Source: Ctenosaura bakeri
Taxonomy: Eukaryota; Chordata; Lepidosauria; Squamata; Iguanidae
NCBI GenBank assembly: GCA_948474755.1
Contig: CAOLHI010000062.1
Span: 682,001-746,000, forward strand
Length of the DNA stretch: 64,000 nt
Direction of reading: 5' to 3'
A program made the translations under genes and the position numbers. Under the pieces are notes generated by a model that had not been told where the DNA came from, ran no database searches, and was given only the letters and a program-made list of their open reading frames with translations. Shown piece after piece: positions 1 to 12,409 of this stretch; position 1 is the first letter of the stretch; every line of letters starts with the position of its first letter.

Positions 1-208
1 TTTCTCACTGTACCACAGATTCTTATAGGATTCCAGATTTTGATAGATCATATCTCTATTTTTTTTTAAAGGAAGGGTGACACCTGAATCGATACAACTT
101 CTGAACGGAATGACATTCTCCTCCCTCACCAACAAGATACCAAGTAGATGTATTTTCAAGGTCTTTCAATAGTGCTCAGGCTGCTACCACACAGGAATCT
201 TCCTGGCG

Positions 209-300
209 TCTTGTTATTGTGTGCCTTCAGATAGTGACCCCAAAGCAAAGTGACCCTAAAGCAAAGTGACCCTAAAGCAAACCTATCACAGAGTATTCTG
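209..300 (-). repeat. SINE 3'-tail fragment with internal triplication
   Basis: The segment starts with a TTGTTATTGTGTGCCTTCA stretch, the reverse complement of the 3' tail of the tRNA-derived SINEs at 16.1, 39.4, 58.1 and 61.6 kb. The usual 'tgaccctaaag' part is present three times as a 16-bp unit (234-249, 250-265, 266-281), differing at one base, and is followed by 'cctatcaca' as in the other copies. It is a short local tandem expansion in an old, headless SINE. Confidence 0.6.
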
Positions 301-3069
301 AAGCTTATAGTGTGTAATATACCATTCACCTGCTGCAATTTGCTATCTCTACTTCAATTGACTCACAATAGCCACAGAGATGGCTTCCTATCAAGGAAAA
401 AAAATGGTGCAACAGTAGTTCAGCAGAATAACAAGAACAATTACTTCCGACTCACATGGCTGGAGTGAAGAATTCAAACCTTCTTCCACCCCAGCCTTGG
501 AACCAGGTAGTCATATTACCTCATTGGTCTGATTTCACCCAGACTCAAGATATGCCAGTATCTTCAGATTGGTATAAATGATGTCAAGGACAAAACATGG
601 GGTAGAAAAACAACTAAACAGTTGGATGTAATTTACATATTATAAAAACCACATAAAGTGCAAATTAGATCACGAAATTTTGGGGAACTGGAACATGGTA
701 CTTCTAATTTAAAATAGTGTATCTTCCCATACCTACTTTTCCAAATCATAGGCATAACAGGAGACTATCCCTGTAATATGAAGTACAGTGGTAGCTTCTG
801 GAATAGGGTTAGAAAGAATATTCAAAAATACTCAAATTATGGTCTAAAACCCATGTCTTGACTGTTGATATATGCTGATGTGAAGAATCCTGGACTAATG
901 AGAATCTTCTCAGGACTTACTGTATAGAAAAAATACATTTGGTTGTTTTGTCTAGAAAACTGCTTTACTGTGTTTAATATTTATAAAGGAAACAACACGA
1001 ATAAATCCTTTTTTCCTATGAAGAAAATGCTGTAGTCATTGATTTATTTTGCACATCATTTGCAAATGGTTGATTTCTGCATAAATATATGTTTTCTGTC
1101 CCAAACAATTCTGTGTTACTATTACATAGAAAAGTTGTGTACTGCGTATAGTCTTTAAAATCTACAGTTTCCAAGAATAGTCTTCATGAACGGCATGGTT
1201 TTTGAAGACCTAGCAGTGCGAAGAATAATGCTAAAATTACTAGTTGTTTCCTTTATGAAGAATGTAATTGAAATTCAAGAGAAAAAGGGTTTGGCACTTA
1301 TGACAAACTCTCTGTATGGAATCTTTCATAGAGATTAGTTGATGTACATCATGTAATTTTTTTTTGGTGATAAGGTAAAAAAAAAAATCACCAGACACTG
1401 ATGTTTTTTAGATTTTTGTTTTGCTGCTTGATTTATCTTGGTTTTATGTGTTGTGTTTGGTTATGGTTTTAATCTTGGTTTTGCTATAAATTATCACTAT
1501 TCATTGTTCATGTTTTATATCTTAAACGGACTGACTGTACAGGTCTCAGAGAACTGGATAGCAGTTAATCATTTTTTTTTTGCCCCTATATTGCCTTTTC
1601 GTAGACCACAGTGCCTCTTTCTGGTGCTTCAGTAGTTTATCTCAGTGTCCAGACTGCATTTTTTCTTCAAGTACCTGACTTGAATTTGTTAAATATATTT
1701 ACTAATATCACATAATTTGAAAAACAAATAAACAAAAAACCTCTTAATTTGACATAATATGCAGCAATCCATCTTTATACAAATATAGGACTTCAGGTAT
1801 ATGATTTTGCCTCCTCATTAATAATTCCACACAGTACAATATTTAATTAGTATCCTATTTCCCAAGAAGATTAAATAATGTATTTTATCTTAAACTGATA
1901 ATATTCATGAACAGGAATTTAGTGTAGATAGTTATTTTTAATTTCTCTAAGTTTGTGGATGGTCATTGCAAAATGTTCTTTTTTTTTCTTTCCTCAAAAG
2001 GTGTTTTTTAGACTTTATTTCAGGAAGACCCTGTGGTTTTGTAACAGCTGTTTTAGATGTGAATACCAGCTCTATCCTTTGAAGTGAAGAAATGAATTTA
2101 CAGCAGGTTTTAATATGTCAATTTTTGTGTTGTAAGGAAGCCAATGATTATGAGGGATTACTATGCTGCTGTTTATTTCTGGATGGTCATGAATAAAGAT
2201 ATGTGCAAAGTGGCAGAAGATCAGCATTATGTAGAAATGTTTGAAACTGTCTAAGGATCTCTGCTGGACCTTATAATACATGGATGCCACGTTGCATGCA
2301 TGCCTGCTTATTAATGCCGGAACTTGAATCCATTGATTGGTTAGATTAATAAATCTTTTGGGTCAAAGAGAAAAAGAAACTGGGGAAAAGGAATTGCCAA
2401 ATACTAAGCCGAATTCATCTTGTGCCAATATACTGACAAGAGGAGAGATGCAACATTTACTGGATTTTTTCTTCTTATTTTCAGCCCAATAGATTTCCCC
2501 TCTATTAATCCCAATGGGCAAGGGACCTGCATCCATTTCAGGGGCAATAGGAGATTTTAAGTGTGGTAGATCCCATACATCTAAACAAAGGCTTTTAACA
2601 GTAATGCCATCAAATATGCATTAAGGGAATAGAGAGGTTTCTGTCCATACATAATTTTGTCTGCCGATCTGGTTATTCAGATCACCATTCTGTGGGAGAA
2701 AAACTGATTTTGGGTGATATGGAAAAAGTTGGTTTGGTTGTTGCTGAGCTTTTCTGGTTGGGTTGGGAGGTCTAAAAATCAAGGGACACCTTTCTGGCAG
2801 TTAAAAGGCAACAGGTTGCACGGACTTCAAACTTACCAGGAGAAAGGCTTGAGTGACAATGACTGAGTTAAAGTACATGGACATAGGCAGATGCTGAAAA
2901 TTTGCTGTGTGAGACTTTCTAAAGGATCCCATTCAAGATGTCCCCAAAAGCTCCATGCAGGAGTGTACATCTTTTTGAATGCATAGATAGACTCCCTTTG
3001 AGATATATTAAACCAGAAGAGGGGTCCTCCCACCCTTTTTTTTCTGGGAGTGAGGTAAGGATTTTGGTT
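301..3069. other. No gene seen; AT-rich unique-looking DNA
   Basis: Only short chance frames are present, with no recognised transposon, RNA gene or splice-supported exon. Poly-A/T runs and TTTATT-rich stretches dominate. Confidence 0.5.
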
Positions 3070-3475
3070 GCAGTCTTTCTTGTCCTGCCTGCAGACAGGC
3101 TCTGTGAACACACAGACTAGTGGAAACTTTGATCCCTGTGAAGTTTCAGTTGCTTACCAGTGATTTCTGTATTCTGTGTTCAGGTGATGTCTGGAAAGTT
3201 GGTTTACCTTTCTTGTCCTGTGACAACAGCAGGCTTTTGAGGCAGGGAGAGGGGAAAAAACAACAACTGATTAAACTGATGTGCCTTTACTGTCCTGTAA
3301 TTTTGGCAGGCTTCTTGAAGCAGGAAAGGTAGAGAAAATACTGGGAGTTTGTGATTGTTTCTTTCTATCTGTTCATTCTGCTATGAAATTGGTGATAAAC
3401 TGGCATGGCTTTTTTTTCTGGATTATTATACCAGGGTATGAATTTGGCAGTCTGACTTTCCTCTTATAACAGCAG
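3070..3475. repeat. Degenerate tandem repeat (about 4 diverged units)
   Basis: A motif of the form 'tttcttgtcctg...acagcaggct' recurs near 3077, 3210, 3285 and 3457 with spacings of roughly 75-170 bp and heavy divergence ('CTTTCTTGTCCTG', 'CTTTACTGTCCTG', 'CTTTCCTCTTATAACAGCAG'). The repetition is visible by eye but its unit boundaries are not clear. It could be part of an unrecognised retroelement. Confidence 0.3.
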
Positions 3476-5009
3476 CCAAAATCTGTTTGAGTTGGCAAAT
3501 ATTTAAAAAAGGGGTTATTTCCAAAATAACATAACAAATGGGATCCTAAACATGGGAAAAGGAGGTTGTTTTGCTCAGAGGTGCCTGGCATGGCTCTTTT
3601 CTGTTTGTTTGTTTTTGAATTAAAAATGGTTTTAGAGAAAGAGGTGTGTCTAGCAGATTAATAATAAGAGAGAAGCTGAGATCTATGATGAAAAATGTTT
3701 TTGCTTTACAAGAAATGTGGTAAAAAAAAAGACTGTGATAGAATTACATACAGATTATTTAAAAAAAAAGAAGAGGAAAAAGATTCTGATTAAAAGGGAA
3801 CAGTTGCCCAATAAACAATATTTTTTGAATGTTCATTTTAAGTTCTATACATAAAAAGGAGGCTTTGAAAAAAAAAGTAGATTCAAAGGTGTCACATGCC
3901 CAAATTAAAAAAAAAAGAGGTTTTGTGATTAGTCACCGGGGGGGGGGACTTGTGTTTTTCTTGTTTTTATTTCAGGTTCTTTTAAAAAAATCCTCTCTCT
4001 CTCTCTTTTTTAATAAGTATATCTATAGGACAGAGTGAAAATATGTGTGTGACCCAAACAGGTTAAAAAAGATTTTTAAGAAGTGAATGAGAAGTGTGAA
4101 AAAGCCTCTCCTGCCTTCCATATAGGACAGAGATTTTAAAATGTGCTATATTTGGAGGAAAATGCTTTAATAAAAGTGAAAGTGTTACTTTTTATGTGTG
4201 TCTCTGTATTTGTGTTAGATAAAACCCCTATAAGGTGAATACTAGAGATATTGTAATAAGCTAGTGGGAGCCACTCACTTGTTATAAAATAGATACAATG
4301 TGCATACAGGGACAGGGTTAAGAGAGAAAGAGTATAAGTGCATGCATGTCTGTGTTTGTGTGCATACTTATATATGTTTACAGTGTGTCAGATAACATAA
4401 TCATAAAATGATATGTCTCCCCTCCTTTCTCTCTAATGTTATAAGCGGTGTTTTGTGTGTTTTTATTAGATGTCAGGTTGTGTCAATAGATTAAAAAAAA
4501 ACTGATGTCACAAACATAAACCAAGAGAACAAAAGTCTAGTGCTGATTTTTCGTTGCTGTAAACAATTTGCCTAATGAATAAAGGTTTGTTGTCTCTAGA
4601 CATTGCTGGATCACCCTGTTAGATTCATATAAATCTTTTAAAGGTCTAAATAATAATATTTTAAATAATATTTTAACAAAAGTCTCATCCATCATAAGTT
4701 TAATTACAACATCTTCAAAGCATTTATAAACTGTTAAAAACAATTATAAGCAGTCTTGTCTTACAGTTGCTATAGCTGATGTGATAGGTTAATATGTTCT
4801 AGCTCATTCAAGACAATTTGTATATGTCTACACCTCACTTCCAAAGAGTTGTTGGTTAAATATTTCTGCCAGTTTTGGTTAAAACCCCCATTAAAGTATT
4901 TATTCTATATCATGTTAAATCCCATAGTCATTCTTGATGTCATTTGCTAAGTTTTGTTTTGTTTAATATTGAGCTCAGCGTAGTGGAAAGATGTTTCATT
5001 TGGACCATC
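3476..5009. other. No gene seen; A/T-homopolymer-rich DNA
   Basis: Contains many poly-A tracts (for example 3722-3730, 3908-3916), a G9 run near 3940 and a short CT run near 3995. No repeat family or gene is recognised. Confidence 0.45.
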
Positions 5010-5180
5010 TCAGTGGTTGAGCTTGGGCGGGGGAGGCAGGAGGGAGGGGGGATATGGTGTGAGGGGTGTGGCCACTGTGCATGGGGCCCTGACTGCAGTA
5101 TGTGTCCAGGGCATGTGGGGGCATGGCTATGGGCCAAGAACCCCCAAAACATTGCCACCTGGGGCAAACTGACCCTCAAC
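5010..5180 (+). repeat. G-rich interspersed repeat, related to 9.9-10.07 kb
   Basis: It has G-rich 'ggggc-tggctatg' phrases and ends in 'cccccaaaacattgccacctgg'-like sequence, which parallels 'cccccccaaaattgccactcacc' near 10.04 kb. The two segments therefore look like copies of one repeat family in which the 10-kb copy has expanded into a minisatellite. Confidence 0.45.
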
Positions 5181-7707
5181 TCCCCTGTTCTTATGCAAGT
5201 GGGACATCATATAGGGACCTTCTTGGGATTCAGGACAGCCATGAAAACCATGGTTTGGGAGATGCTGGGCAGATCTAGCTAAGGGTAGCCAGTCACAGCT
5301 CAGCGAGTGCTGTGAAGGGTGACTGTGGGTGAAAAGAATGTAGCAAAAACACAGAGGCTGTCTCTTTGAGAGCAGATAAGGTTTTCTGAGCTGAAGCAGA
5401 CAGGTTTTGCTATTGACAGAAATACCATGGAATCTCCGAGAAACAAGGCAGTTAGCTAGGAAGGAGAACTGACTCCAGTTTTGAGGGAGCCATGTAGGAA
5501 TAGAATATTCAAGGGTCAATGTATTGGATTACTGAGTTTAAATAAACCTATATTTCTTATTTTTTAAGGAAAAAAACCCCCCTGTTTCTGGCTATCTCTT
5601 TCCATCCTGATAAGAAGTCAGGCCATGCCTACCATAAAGAACAGACATAATAACACAACCACAAGTCCACATATAAGGGGTCACCATAAGGCCCAGGAGC
5701 CCAATCCAGAAAGAGATTTGGTAGTAGAACAAGGGCAGGCTGAGTGGCAGGATTCCAAGGGTTGGAACTACGGAGCCAGCCTGGGAAAAGACATTTGTCT
5801 CACTCAGTATGCCATCATCCTGACTGATCTTCCAGAACATGCTCTTGGTTTCATATGTTGACAGAATAAGAGACTGGGTTTCTAAAATATGGGTGTATAT
5901 GTGCACATGTGTGGTGTGCTTTTTGTTACATTATAGTCATAATCAGGCCATTTGCCTGTGAAGTTTATCTGGACAATATCTTTTGCCTTCTGTTTGAGTG
6001 GGGAACCCATTTTTTTGTAAATGTGTGAAATTCATGGATTCTTGAATGCTCTGGAGGACTTTCGTGTTGACGTGACTAGTGCTTTTGTTGAAGTTTGATG
6101 TCACTATGGAACAGTGAGGTAGAAAAACTTTTTTTAACATGATTATTTGCAGGATTCCTATTCTATATTATAGAATGCAGCTGCCTCTTTGATTTACCAG
6201 AGAGGTGGGAACAATGCACAAAGCCGAATAATGGAAAGAACAAAGAAGAAACAAATGTCACAACTGTCACAGCCTGATCATTCTTTGTGAAGATGGTCAG
6301 CTGTACTCCTTGCCAAATACTGTGTAGAAATTTATCAATCTCGTTCTTTGTTTTCTAGTAGGATGTAGGATAATGCAGATCACCACTTTAGCAGGCAGTT
6401 TAATGCACTGTGAAGTTAAGTTACTATTTGGCAAATGGTTATTAGCAATCATTCGTGGATTTGCTATTTAATGTGTTCATGAAGTTTTTGCAAACTAGTA
6501 ACATGTGAAAATGCTGGTTATGTAAAGCTACCTACAAATAAAGATAATTTCTCATTGGTGTAATTTTAATTACAGACTTGAATTTCATTATACCTAACTG
6601 ATGGTAGTAATCTGCTTCACTTTTATTTCTTTCTGTTTTTAACTTTCTGTTTTTCTAGAGGTGATGGTGAAGTCTTGTTTCTCTGATATCTGCCATTCTA
6701 TGATTTGTGGCATCACTCAAAGGCAAAAGTGTACTAACAAAATATACTAAAATAATTAATGTTATGAGGAGTAGTATAAAAATAGGAAATGCAGCCAAAG
6801 TAAATCCTAGTAACTTGAATTACAGGACATTTAAAAATAAAAGGTTTCTGACAAGGCATCAGATGACATTCCAAAACCATGACACAGAAAGACATATTTC
6901 CAGAAGGCACACTGTACCTCAGAGGATAAAATAATCATTGGTGAAATAATTAATTTCCAACTATTGACCAATGTCATATATTGCCAAAAAGTATTGTACA
7001 ATGGTTTCTGAAATCCATGGTTTCTTAATTAGTGAATACGGTAATTCAGATACATTTCTGATTCCTTTTTGGGCCTGAATATATGAAGAGGTATAGTTTT
7101 GGCCATGTTAATTGAGTATCTACATTGGGAAATGGTTCTTCAGGACTTTTCAATATCATTTATCATGGTATTCTTCTGGGCTGGCTTGCTACTATGAGCC
7201 TTAGCTTAAGGTGGCCTTGGTCGTTCCTGGATGGGTGAGTTCAGAAGATGATGCTGTGGAAATCTTTCTTGATGCTGCCACCACTAGTCCCTTAGGCTCT
7301 ACCTGGTCCCACATGCTGCTCAACATATTGAAATCATTGGGAGAGTTTTCTGGACTTTGGGAGTTTTGTGATATCAGAATGCTGATGAAACCCAACTATC
7401 TGATTTCCATCTGGTCATACTTCCCACAAAAACTCAGACTTATTCCTGAGGACATAAATGCTTAGGTTCCAGTAGTCAACAAATGAGTTTGCAAAGCTGA
7501 GGCTAGTATGCTAACTGCATCTGATCTGGCCATTGTGATACATGCCTTTTTCATACTTAGTTTTTTGTGACCAGTCGTCTGTGGAATTGTCTCTGGAAGT
7601 GTTTGGAAATGTCCACTTGTGCAAAATGATGTTGACAGAAGGCTGATCAAGGCTGGTATAAGGCTGCACAAATAAAACAGATTCTCCAGTTACTGATCTG
7701 TTTCAAA
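5181..7707. other. No gene seen; unique-looking DNA
   Basis: Only short overlapping chance frames on both strands, with no recognised repeat. Confidence 0.45.
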
Positions 7708-7893
7708 GGCCATTTCCACACTACACTGTTACAGTGCTATCATTCCACATTGAACATTCTATGCAATCCTGGGGTTTGCAGTTTAGGGAGCGGCATTTAG
7801 AACTCTGAGCTAGAGAGAGCTCTTTGGCCTCAGTAAACTACAAACCCTAGAAAGTGGAATAATAGCATATAACAGTGTAGTGCAGAAATGGCC
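7708..7893. mobile_element. Foldback MITE, family B copy 1 (about 186 bp)
   Basis: It begins GGCCATTTCCACACTACACT and ends with the near-inverse, ...GTGTAGTGCAGAAATGGCC. The arms pair along most of the element (ATTCCACATT... against ...GTGGAATAATAGC). There is no coding capacity, so this is a non-autonomous DNA transposon. Other copies are near 13.5, 22.8, 23.0, 26.9, 50.4 and 56.6 kb. No clear target duplication is visible at this copy. Confidence 0.75.
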
Positions 7894-9131
7894 TAAGGGC
7901 AATTCAGACTTAAATAATTCATGCTGTCTATAAAGCTTTGGCCTTTGACAGTTAAACTAGATTGTTGTAAAAGAGGGTTTAAAACATGCTGGTACTATTT
8001 TTTTTTGTTTGCTTGTTATTTGATATATTAATTCCCTATTATATTTTAGCTATAGGTAGTATTGTGTTCATATTCACTCATAGTCATATTGAATCTCAAT
8101 TTTTAGGAGAAAGGTGTGGCAAAAACCAAATCAAATCAATCAATCAAACAAATAAATAGCAGAAGATTTTCCACTGAGGACATGAGGGAATGGACAAACA
8201 CTTGTGAAAAGAAAGATCTATCCAGGGAACACACCTGGATAATTCCAGAAAAGCAGGTAGAATATGGGCCTTCACATGGTGGGAATGTACCATTTGAATG
8301 AGGTGTTCTCACATATGAGAAAAAGGAAAGTAGCCCTGTTGTCTCCTACTGTTTATTGTTGTCATATTAGGCTAGTTTATTACACTGCTACTTATCCTCA
8401 TTTTGCTAGTTATTTTAATTTCTTTTGGTGTCATGGTTACTAATCCATAGATCATTATGAAAAGAATGGAAAGGTGAGTTAAGGAGGGAATGAGAATCTT
8501 CATCACACTGTGTGACATTTAAAAATGCACATTTTTACTTTAAACAGGAATTGGGGGACAGCAAGAGAGATCAGATATTTAAGAATGTAGCAAACTGTGT
8601 TTTAATTGAAAAAAACCCAACAATTTATCTCTTGATTGCCATAGATTATTAATAGTCAATTCTTGCAGCTAAATGGCAAATTAATGTCATCATAAATCAA
8701 TATAGAATCAGTCATAACACCAATCTTTTTATGATCTCTGTCTCTCTGTCTCTGTTTCTATCTCTCTAACTCAGTGACAGACTGCATTTTTAAAATATGA
8801 AGCTATAAATGCTTAGCCCAGCCACATATTATACAGTAATTCCCATGTGGTTCTTCTCTAGTACTAACTGCAGTATATAATGGTCACATTTGAGTTTGGA
8901 TAGAGAGGTGGATGGCCCTATGACTTTCACTTTCAGTTCATATACACAGCATCTGTAGAAGTATCAGATTTCTACCCTGCTCTCAAAATATTCTCTCATA
9001 CTGTTGTATAGCCAAAAACCCCCACAGATGAGTCTGTGCAAGGCTGAATCAAGAGAATCATTTTCCATTGCAATGGTGTCAAACTCTTCTTTTCTCTCTG
9101 CTATATACAGTGCCAGACTGAGCCTTTCAGA
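7894..9131. other. No gene seen; AT-rich DNA
   Basis: Unique-looking DNA with a short TCTCTGTCTC run near 8740. Nothing else is recognised. Confidence 0.4.
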
Positions 9132-9551
9132 GACCCTTTCTGCACGGCATTTGCCATGTGAAAGGGCGCCTGGAGCATTGCACAATTTTGAGGAGCGATT
9201 TGCACTATGCACTCACAGTCGTGTGATGCTTCAGGGGCTGGCAGGTGCCGATCGTGTACCTTTTCATTTTTGTCTGGAAGCCGAAAATGGTGTGTGATCG
9301 CGCACTGCTCCCGGGCCCCATGTGCACTTACCTGGTGTGCAGAGCCTCTGCAGCCATGCCAGTAATGCTTTCTGCCCCAGTGCAGCCTGAGAAAGTCCCA
9401 GGCTGCACTGCAGAAGGAAGAAGTGGGTCTCTCACGCGAGCAGGCAGCTCATGCAGAACTGAAGCAGCAGGGATGTGAGAGCCTCTCGCTGGAGGCTGCT
9501 CGTGCGATCCCCACACCCCAGCAATGGAAAAGGCAAGGTGTGGAAAGGGCC
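9132..9551 (-). mobile_element. Harbinger-like MITE, family A copy 1 (420 bp)
   Basis: The ends are GACCCTTTCTGCAC and GTGTGGAAAGGGCC, imperfect terminal inverted repeats. The interior is GC- and CpG-richer than the flanks and matches the copies at 14.6, 18.0, 26.2 and 50.5 kb, with this copy inverted relative to 14.6, 26.2 and 50.5 kb. Shared landmarks are a 'gaagccgaaaatg' core and a 'gcagcctgagaaagtcccaggctgcac' hairpin. The frames inside are not conserved between copies, so I read it as non-coding. Confidence 0.75.
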
Positions 9552-9893
9552 TTAGTATTTTGTAGTGGTAACTGGGACAAAAACACTCCCAAAGATAAAT
9601 TCACTCTCCAGGTAGGTGAACAACTTTCACTGGATGAAAAAACACTTCCTCTTTTTCCTTTTCCTCTTCCTACTCCCATTTCTTTTTTTCCTTGAAAGAA
9701 AGGAATGAAAAGAAAAGAAAAGAGAGAAAGCCTGCAATGCTCATACATACCAGTAGCTTTCTTGGAACCTAATGCCCCATACAAATGGCACTTTGCCATT
9801 ATTTTTACTGTATCTGGGACATTCTTGCCTGGGGTGGGTGAAGATTGTCCCATGAGCAGTGGCAGAATTCGGAGTGAATGGAGTGGGGTGGAA
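9552..9893. other. No gene seen
   Basis: A short linker between two repeats, with an AAAGAAAAG-rich stretch near 9700-9725. Confidence 0.4.
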
Positions 9894-10020
9894 GGGGCGT
9901 GGCTATGGTGCATGGAGCATTGCTATAGCACGAGGTGGGTCTACAGTGTATGGGGCGGGGCTACAATGCATGAGGGCAGGGCTACAATGGCTGGGGCAGG
10001 GCTACAGCATATGGGGAAGG
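9894..10020 (+). repeat. Minisatellite, about 20-bp unit, about 6 copies
   Basis: The unit is approximately GGGGCGGGGCTACAATGCAT. Units of 18-22 bp follow each other without spacers and diverge progressively. The array lies in the same repeat family as the segment at 5.0-5.2 kb, where the motif is not clearly expanded. Confidence 0.7.
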
Positions 10021-10084
10021 GCAAGAAAGGAGCCAGGATGCCCCCCCAAAATTGCCACTCACCCTTTGCATCCCTACATGACTG

Positions 10085-10610
10085 TCTGTGATAGAGGAGC
10101 AACTGATTGTGCAGGGGACTGAGCCAGTGAGTAAGCAAGCCTACCTGCAAACATCCCCTGCACTGGAAGGTCAAACAGAGACCGAGTTGCCCCAGCCAGC
10201 TCATGATGGAGAGGGAATCAGCAGTGATGCGGAGGAGTTGCAGCTAGCTGTGCCCATCATCCCTCAATCATGCAGAAGGCTGAAACAGGCTGCTGAGAGG
10301 GAGGCTGCTTGGACTAGGCTGAAAAAACAATAACAAGCAGCATCTGCTCACAGGGGCTATTTAAGTCTGCTGGTGTGTCTTCTCCTTGCTTGCAGCAAAT
10401 TATTAGCAAGCCCTCACAACCTTTGTGTCTCCTGCTCCCTGAAACCCTCCAGATAGATCTCTGCCTCCTGAACCTTTGGACTGGACCTTGACCTGGCTCA
10501 GCTTGTGTTTTCCTGGTGTTTGGTATATTCTGATTCCTCAGGTGTTCCTGACTTCTCTCCTCCCTTGCAGGTTGTGGCCTGGCAGGGAAAGATTCCTGAT
10601 ACTGCCCATG
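10085..10610 (+). mobile_element. Probable LTR-retrotransposon fragment (LTR-like)
   Basis: A short open frame (10088-10333) with an acidic first half and a basic, R/K-rich end stops just upstream of a TATA-like GGCTATTTAAG (about 10354). This is followed by pyrimidine-rich sequence with 'gactggaccttgacctgg'. The layout of coding tail, stop, TATA-like box and CT-rich leader suggests the U3/R region of an LTR element. A similar layout occurs on the minus strand near 49.9-50.27 kb. No TG...CA termini or target duplication were located, so the call is tentative. Confidence 0.35.
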
Positions 10611-10714
10611 GTTTAGGTTTTGAAATGAAAGTACTACTTCAGGTATGAAGTGTTATTTTTTGAAACTGACCTGTTATTCATCATATGTTAATTTGCAAAA
10701 AGTAAAGTGATAAT

Positions 10715-11233
10715 CATTCTGCTCTGGTTAGACCTCATCTGGAATACTGTGTCCAGTCCTGGGCATATCATTTCAAGAAGAATATTGACAAGCTGCAGCA
10801 TGTCCAGAGAAGGATGATGAAAATGGTAAAAGGACTGGAAACCATGCCCTATGAGGAATGTCTTAGGGAGCTCGGTATGTTTAGTCTGCAGAAGAGAAGG
10901 TTAAAGGACATGATAGCCATGTTTAAAGGGATATCATGTCGAGAAGGGACTGGGCTTGTTTTGCACTGCTCCAGAGACTAGGACAAGGAGCAATGGATTC
11001 AAACTGCAGGAAAAAAGATTCCACTTAAACCTCAGGAAGAACTTTTTGATGCTCAGAGCTGTCCAGTAGTGAAATATGCTGCCTCAGAGTGTGGTGGAGT
11101 CTCCTTCTTTGGAGATTTTAAGCCGAGGCTGGATGGCCATCTATTGGGAGTGCTTTGATGTGGGTTCCTGCATGGCTGGGGGTTGGACTGGATGGCCATT
11201 GTGGTCTCTTTCAATTCTATGATTCTATGATTA
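10715..11233 (+). mobile_element. CR1 LINE, 5'-truncated 3' end
   Basis: The last part of a CR1 reverse-transcriptase frame (reads like [13 protein letters not shown] with disruptions) leads into a 3' UTR ending in two tandem copies of the CR1 octamer, ATTCTATG, at about 11214-11231. CR1 is the dominant avian and reptilian LINE. It lacks a poly-A tail, and 5' truncation is the usual result of incomplete target-primed reverse transcription. The internal frame is broken, so this is a dead copy. It aligns by eye with the 3' end of the long copy at 43.0-43.55 kb. Confidence 0.9.
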
Positions 11234-11631
11234 TCCATTATTGAAAAAGTGATTATTTAATCAAGGAATTAGTAATGCTTTATTTATGTGTTACTTTTTA
11301 ATAATCATTTTTTTTCTTTTTAGAAAATACACAAAATGCAAAAAGAAAAATGAATAAAAATAACCAAAATAGCCCTTCAAAAGCAATTCTTTAGGAATAA
11401 CAAATAAATATTACCTACAGTACACAAACAAAACAAAGAACCTTGATATTAACAGTCATCAGGAGAGAGGTGTTTTTTGTTTTGTTTTGTTTTTTGTTTT
11501 GGAGGGGCAGGGCTGGAAAGGAATTGTTGTCACCTCCCAAAGGAACATGCTACAGGTTGCAATACTGTATTTAATGTGCAGCTTCCAGGTTACAGTCTTA
11601 CTAACTCTTACCAGGCTTACCAAGTTGACTC
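11234..11631. other. No gene seen; T- and A-rich linker
   Basis: AT-rich DNA with a TTTTG-type run near 11472-11500. Confidence 0.4.
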
Positions 11632-11634
11632 TAA

Positions 11635-12406
11635 GGCCCTTTTTGCATGATGTCATCAACCCGCCCCAGCCATGGCTTGCTCCCAGTCTAGGAGCTGTCT
11701 TACCACATTTCATCACTAGCCAGCTGCTATTCCATCCCCAAGTGTGGCTAATCAGCTTTTTTTTCATTGATTGGGAGAAATCGCCAGTGACCTCTCTTTT
11801 GTACAACAATTGCATCAGCTGTTCAACTGCGGTTACTCCATGGTAGCTTCCTCTCATCACCAATCCAGCAGTGGGTGGGCTGTGGACATTCATAGCCTGC
11901 CCCTCTCTCGGAGTATCTCAGGGCAATCTCTTCCCAGCAGCTGGCAGATGAGGACAAAGGAGTGCACAGCGTGGTAATTTCAATACCTACCATCACCACA
12001 TTATCATTTTGCACATCTCCTATGATTTTTAATTTCTTAAAAGAAATCTCTTTATTACTATTAGCACGATTGCACAATATAGCTGGCTGACATGATCCAG
12101 TTAGCACAGTCCACCGTGCTAATGTTAGCAAGGGTTCTGAGATGGATGGATGGAAGGAAGGAAGGAAGGAAGGAAGGAAGGAAGGAAGGAAGGAAGGAAG
12201 GAAGGAAGGACAATCCAGAGCCATGGGATAGGGACAGGGCAGGGACGCTGTGCTGGAGAAGACACACCTGTTTCAATGATAGTACTCATCTGCTGACTCC
12301 AGAGGCCTGCAGAAAGCAAGGCTTTAATACTGATTCCAACCCAGAAATGGCAGTGCTGCAATGAACATGGAACTATCTGATATTGAGGTATGCTACGGAA
12401 AGGGCC
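11635..12406. mobile_element. Harbinger-like non-autonomous transposon (772 bp) with TAA TSD
   Basis: The left end GGCCCTTTTTGCATG and right end ...TACGGAAAGGGCC form terminal inverted repeats. TAA flanks both sides (11632-11634, 12407-12409), a 3-bp target duplication of the TWA type known for PIF/Harbinger elements. The interior matches neither family A nor family B and carries a (GGAA)n array. No transposase frame is present. The start of the minus-strand frames inside is dominated by the microsatellite (repeating LPSF) and is not meaningful. Confidence 0.7.
12141..12209 (+). repeat. (GGAA)n microsatellite with GGAT lead-in
   Basis: Three GGAT units followed by about 14 uninterrupted GGAA units, inside the 772-bp Harbinger-like element. 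The purity suggests recent slippage growth. Confidence 0.95.
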
Positions 12407-12409
12407 TAA

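Noticed and set aside
5127..5519. 130-codon minus-strand frame
   Set aside because: It overlaps a repeat and an opposite-strand frame. No motif, no splice or promoter support.
11823..12361. Frames with repeating LPSF or KEGR residues
   Set aside because: They are translations of the GGAA microsatellite on either strand.
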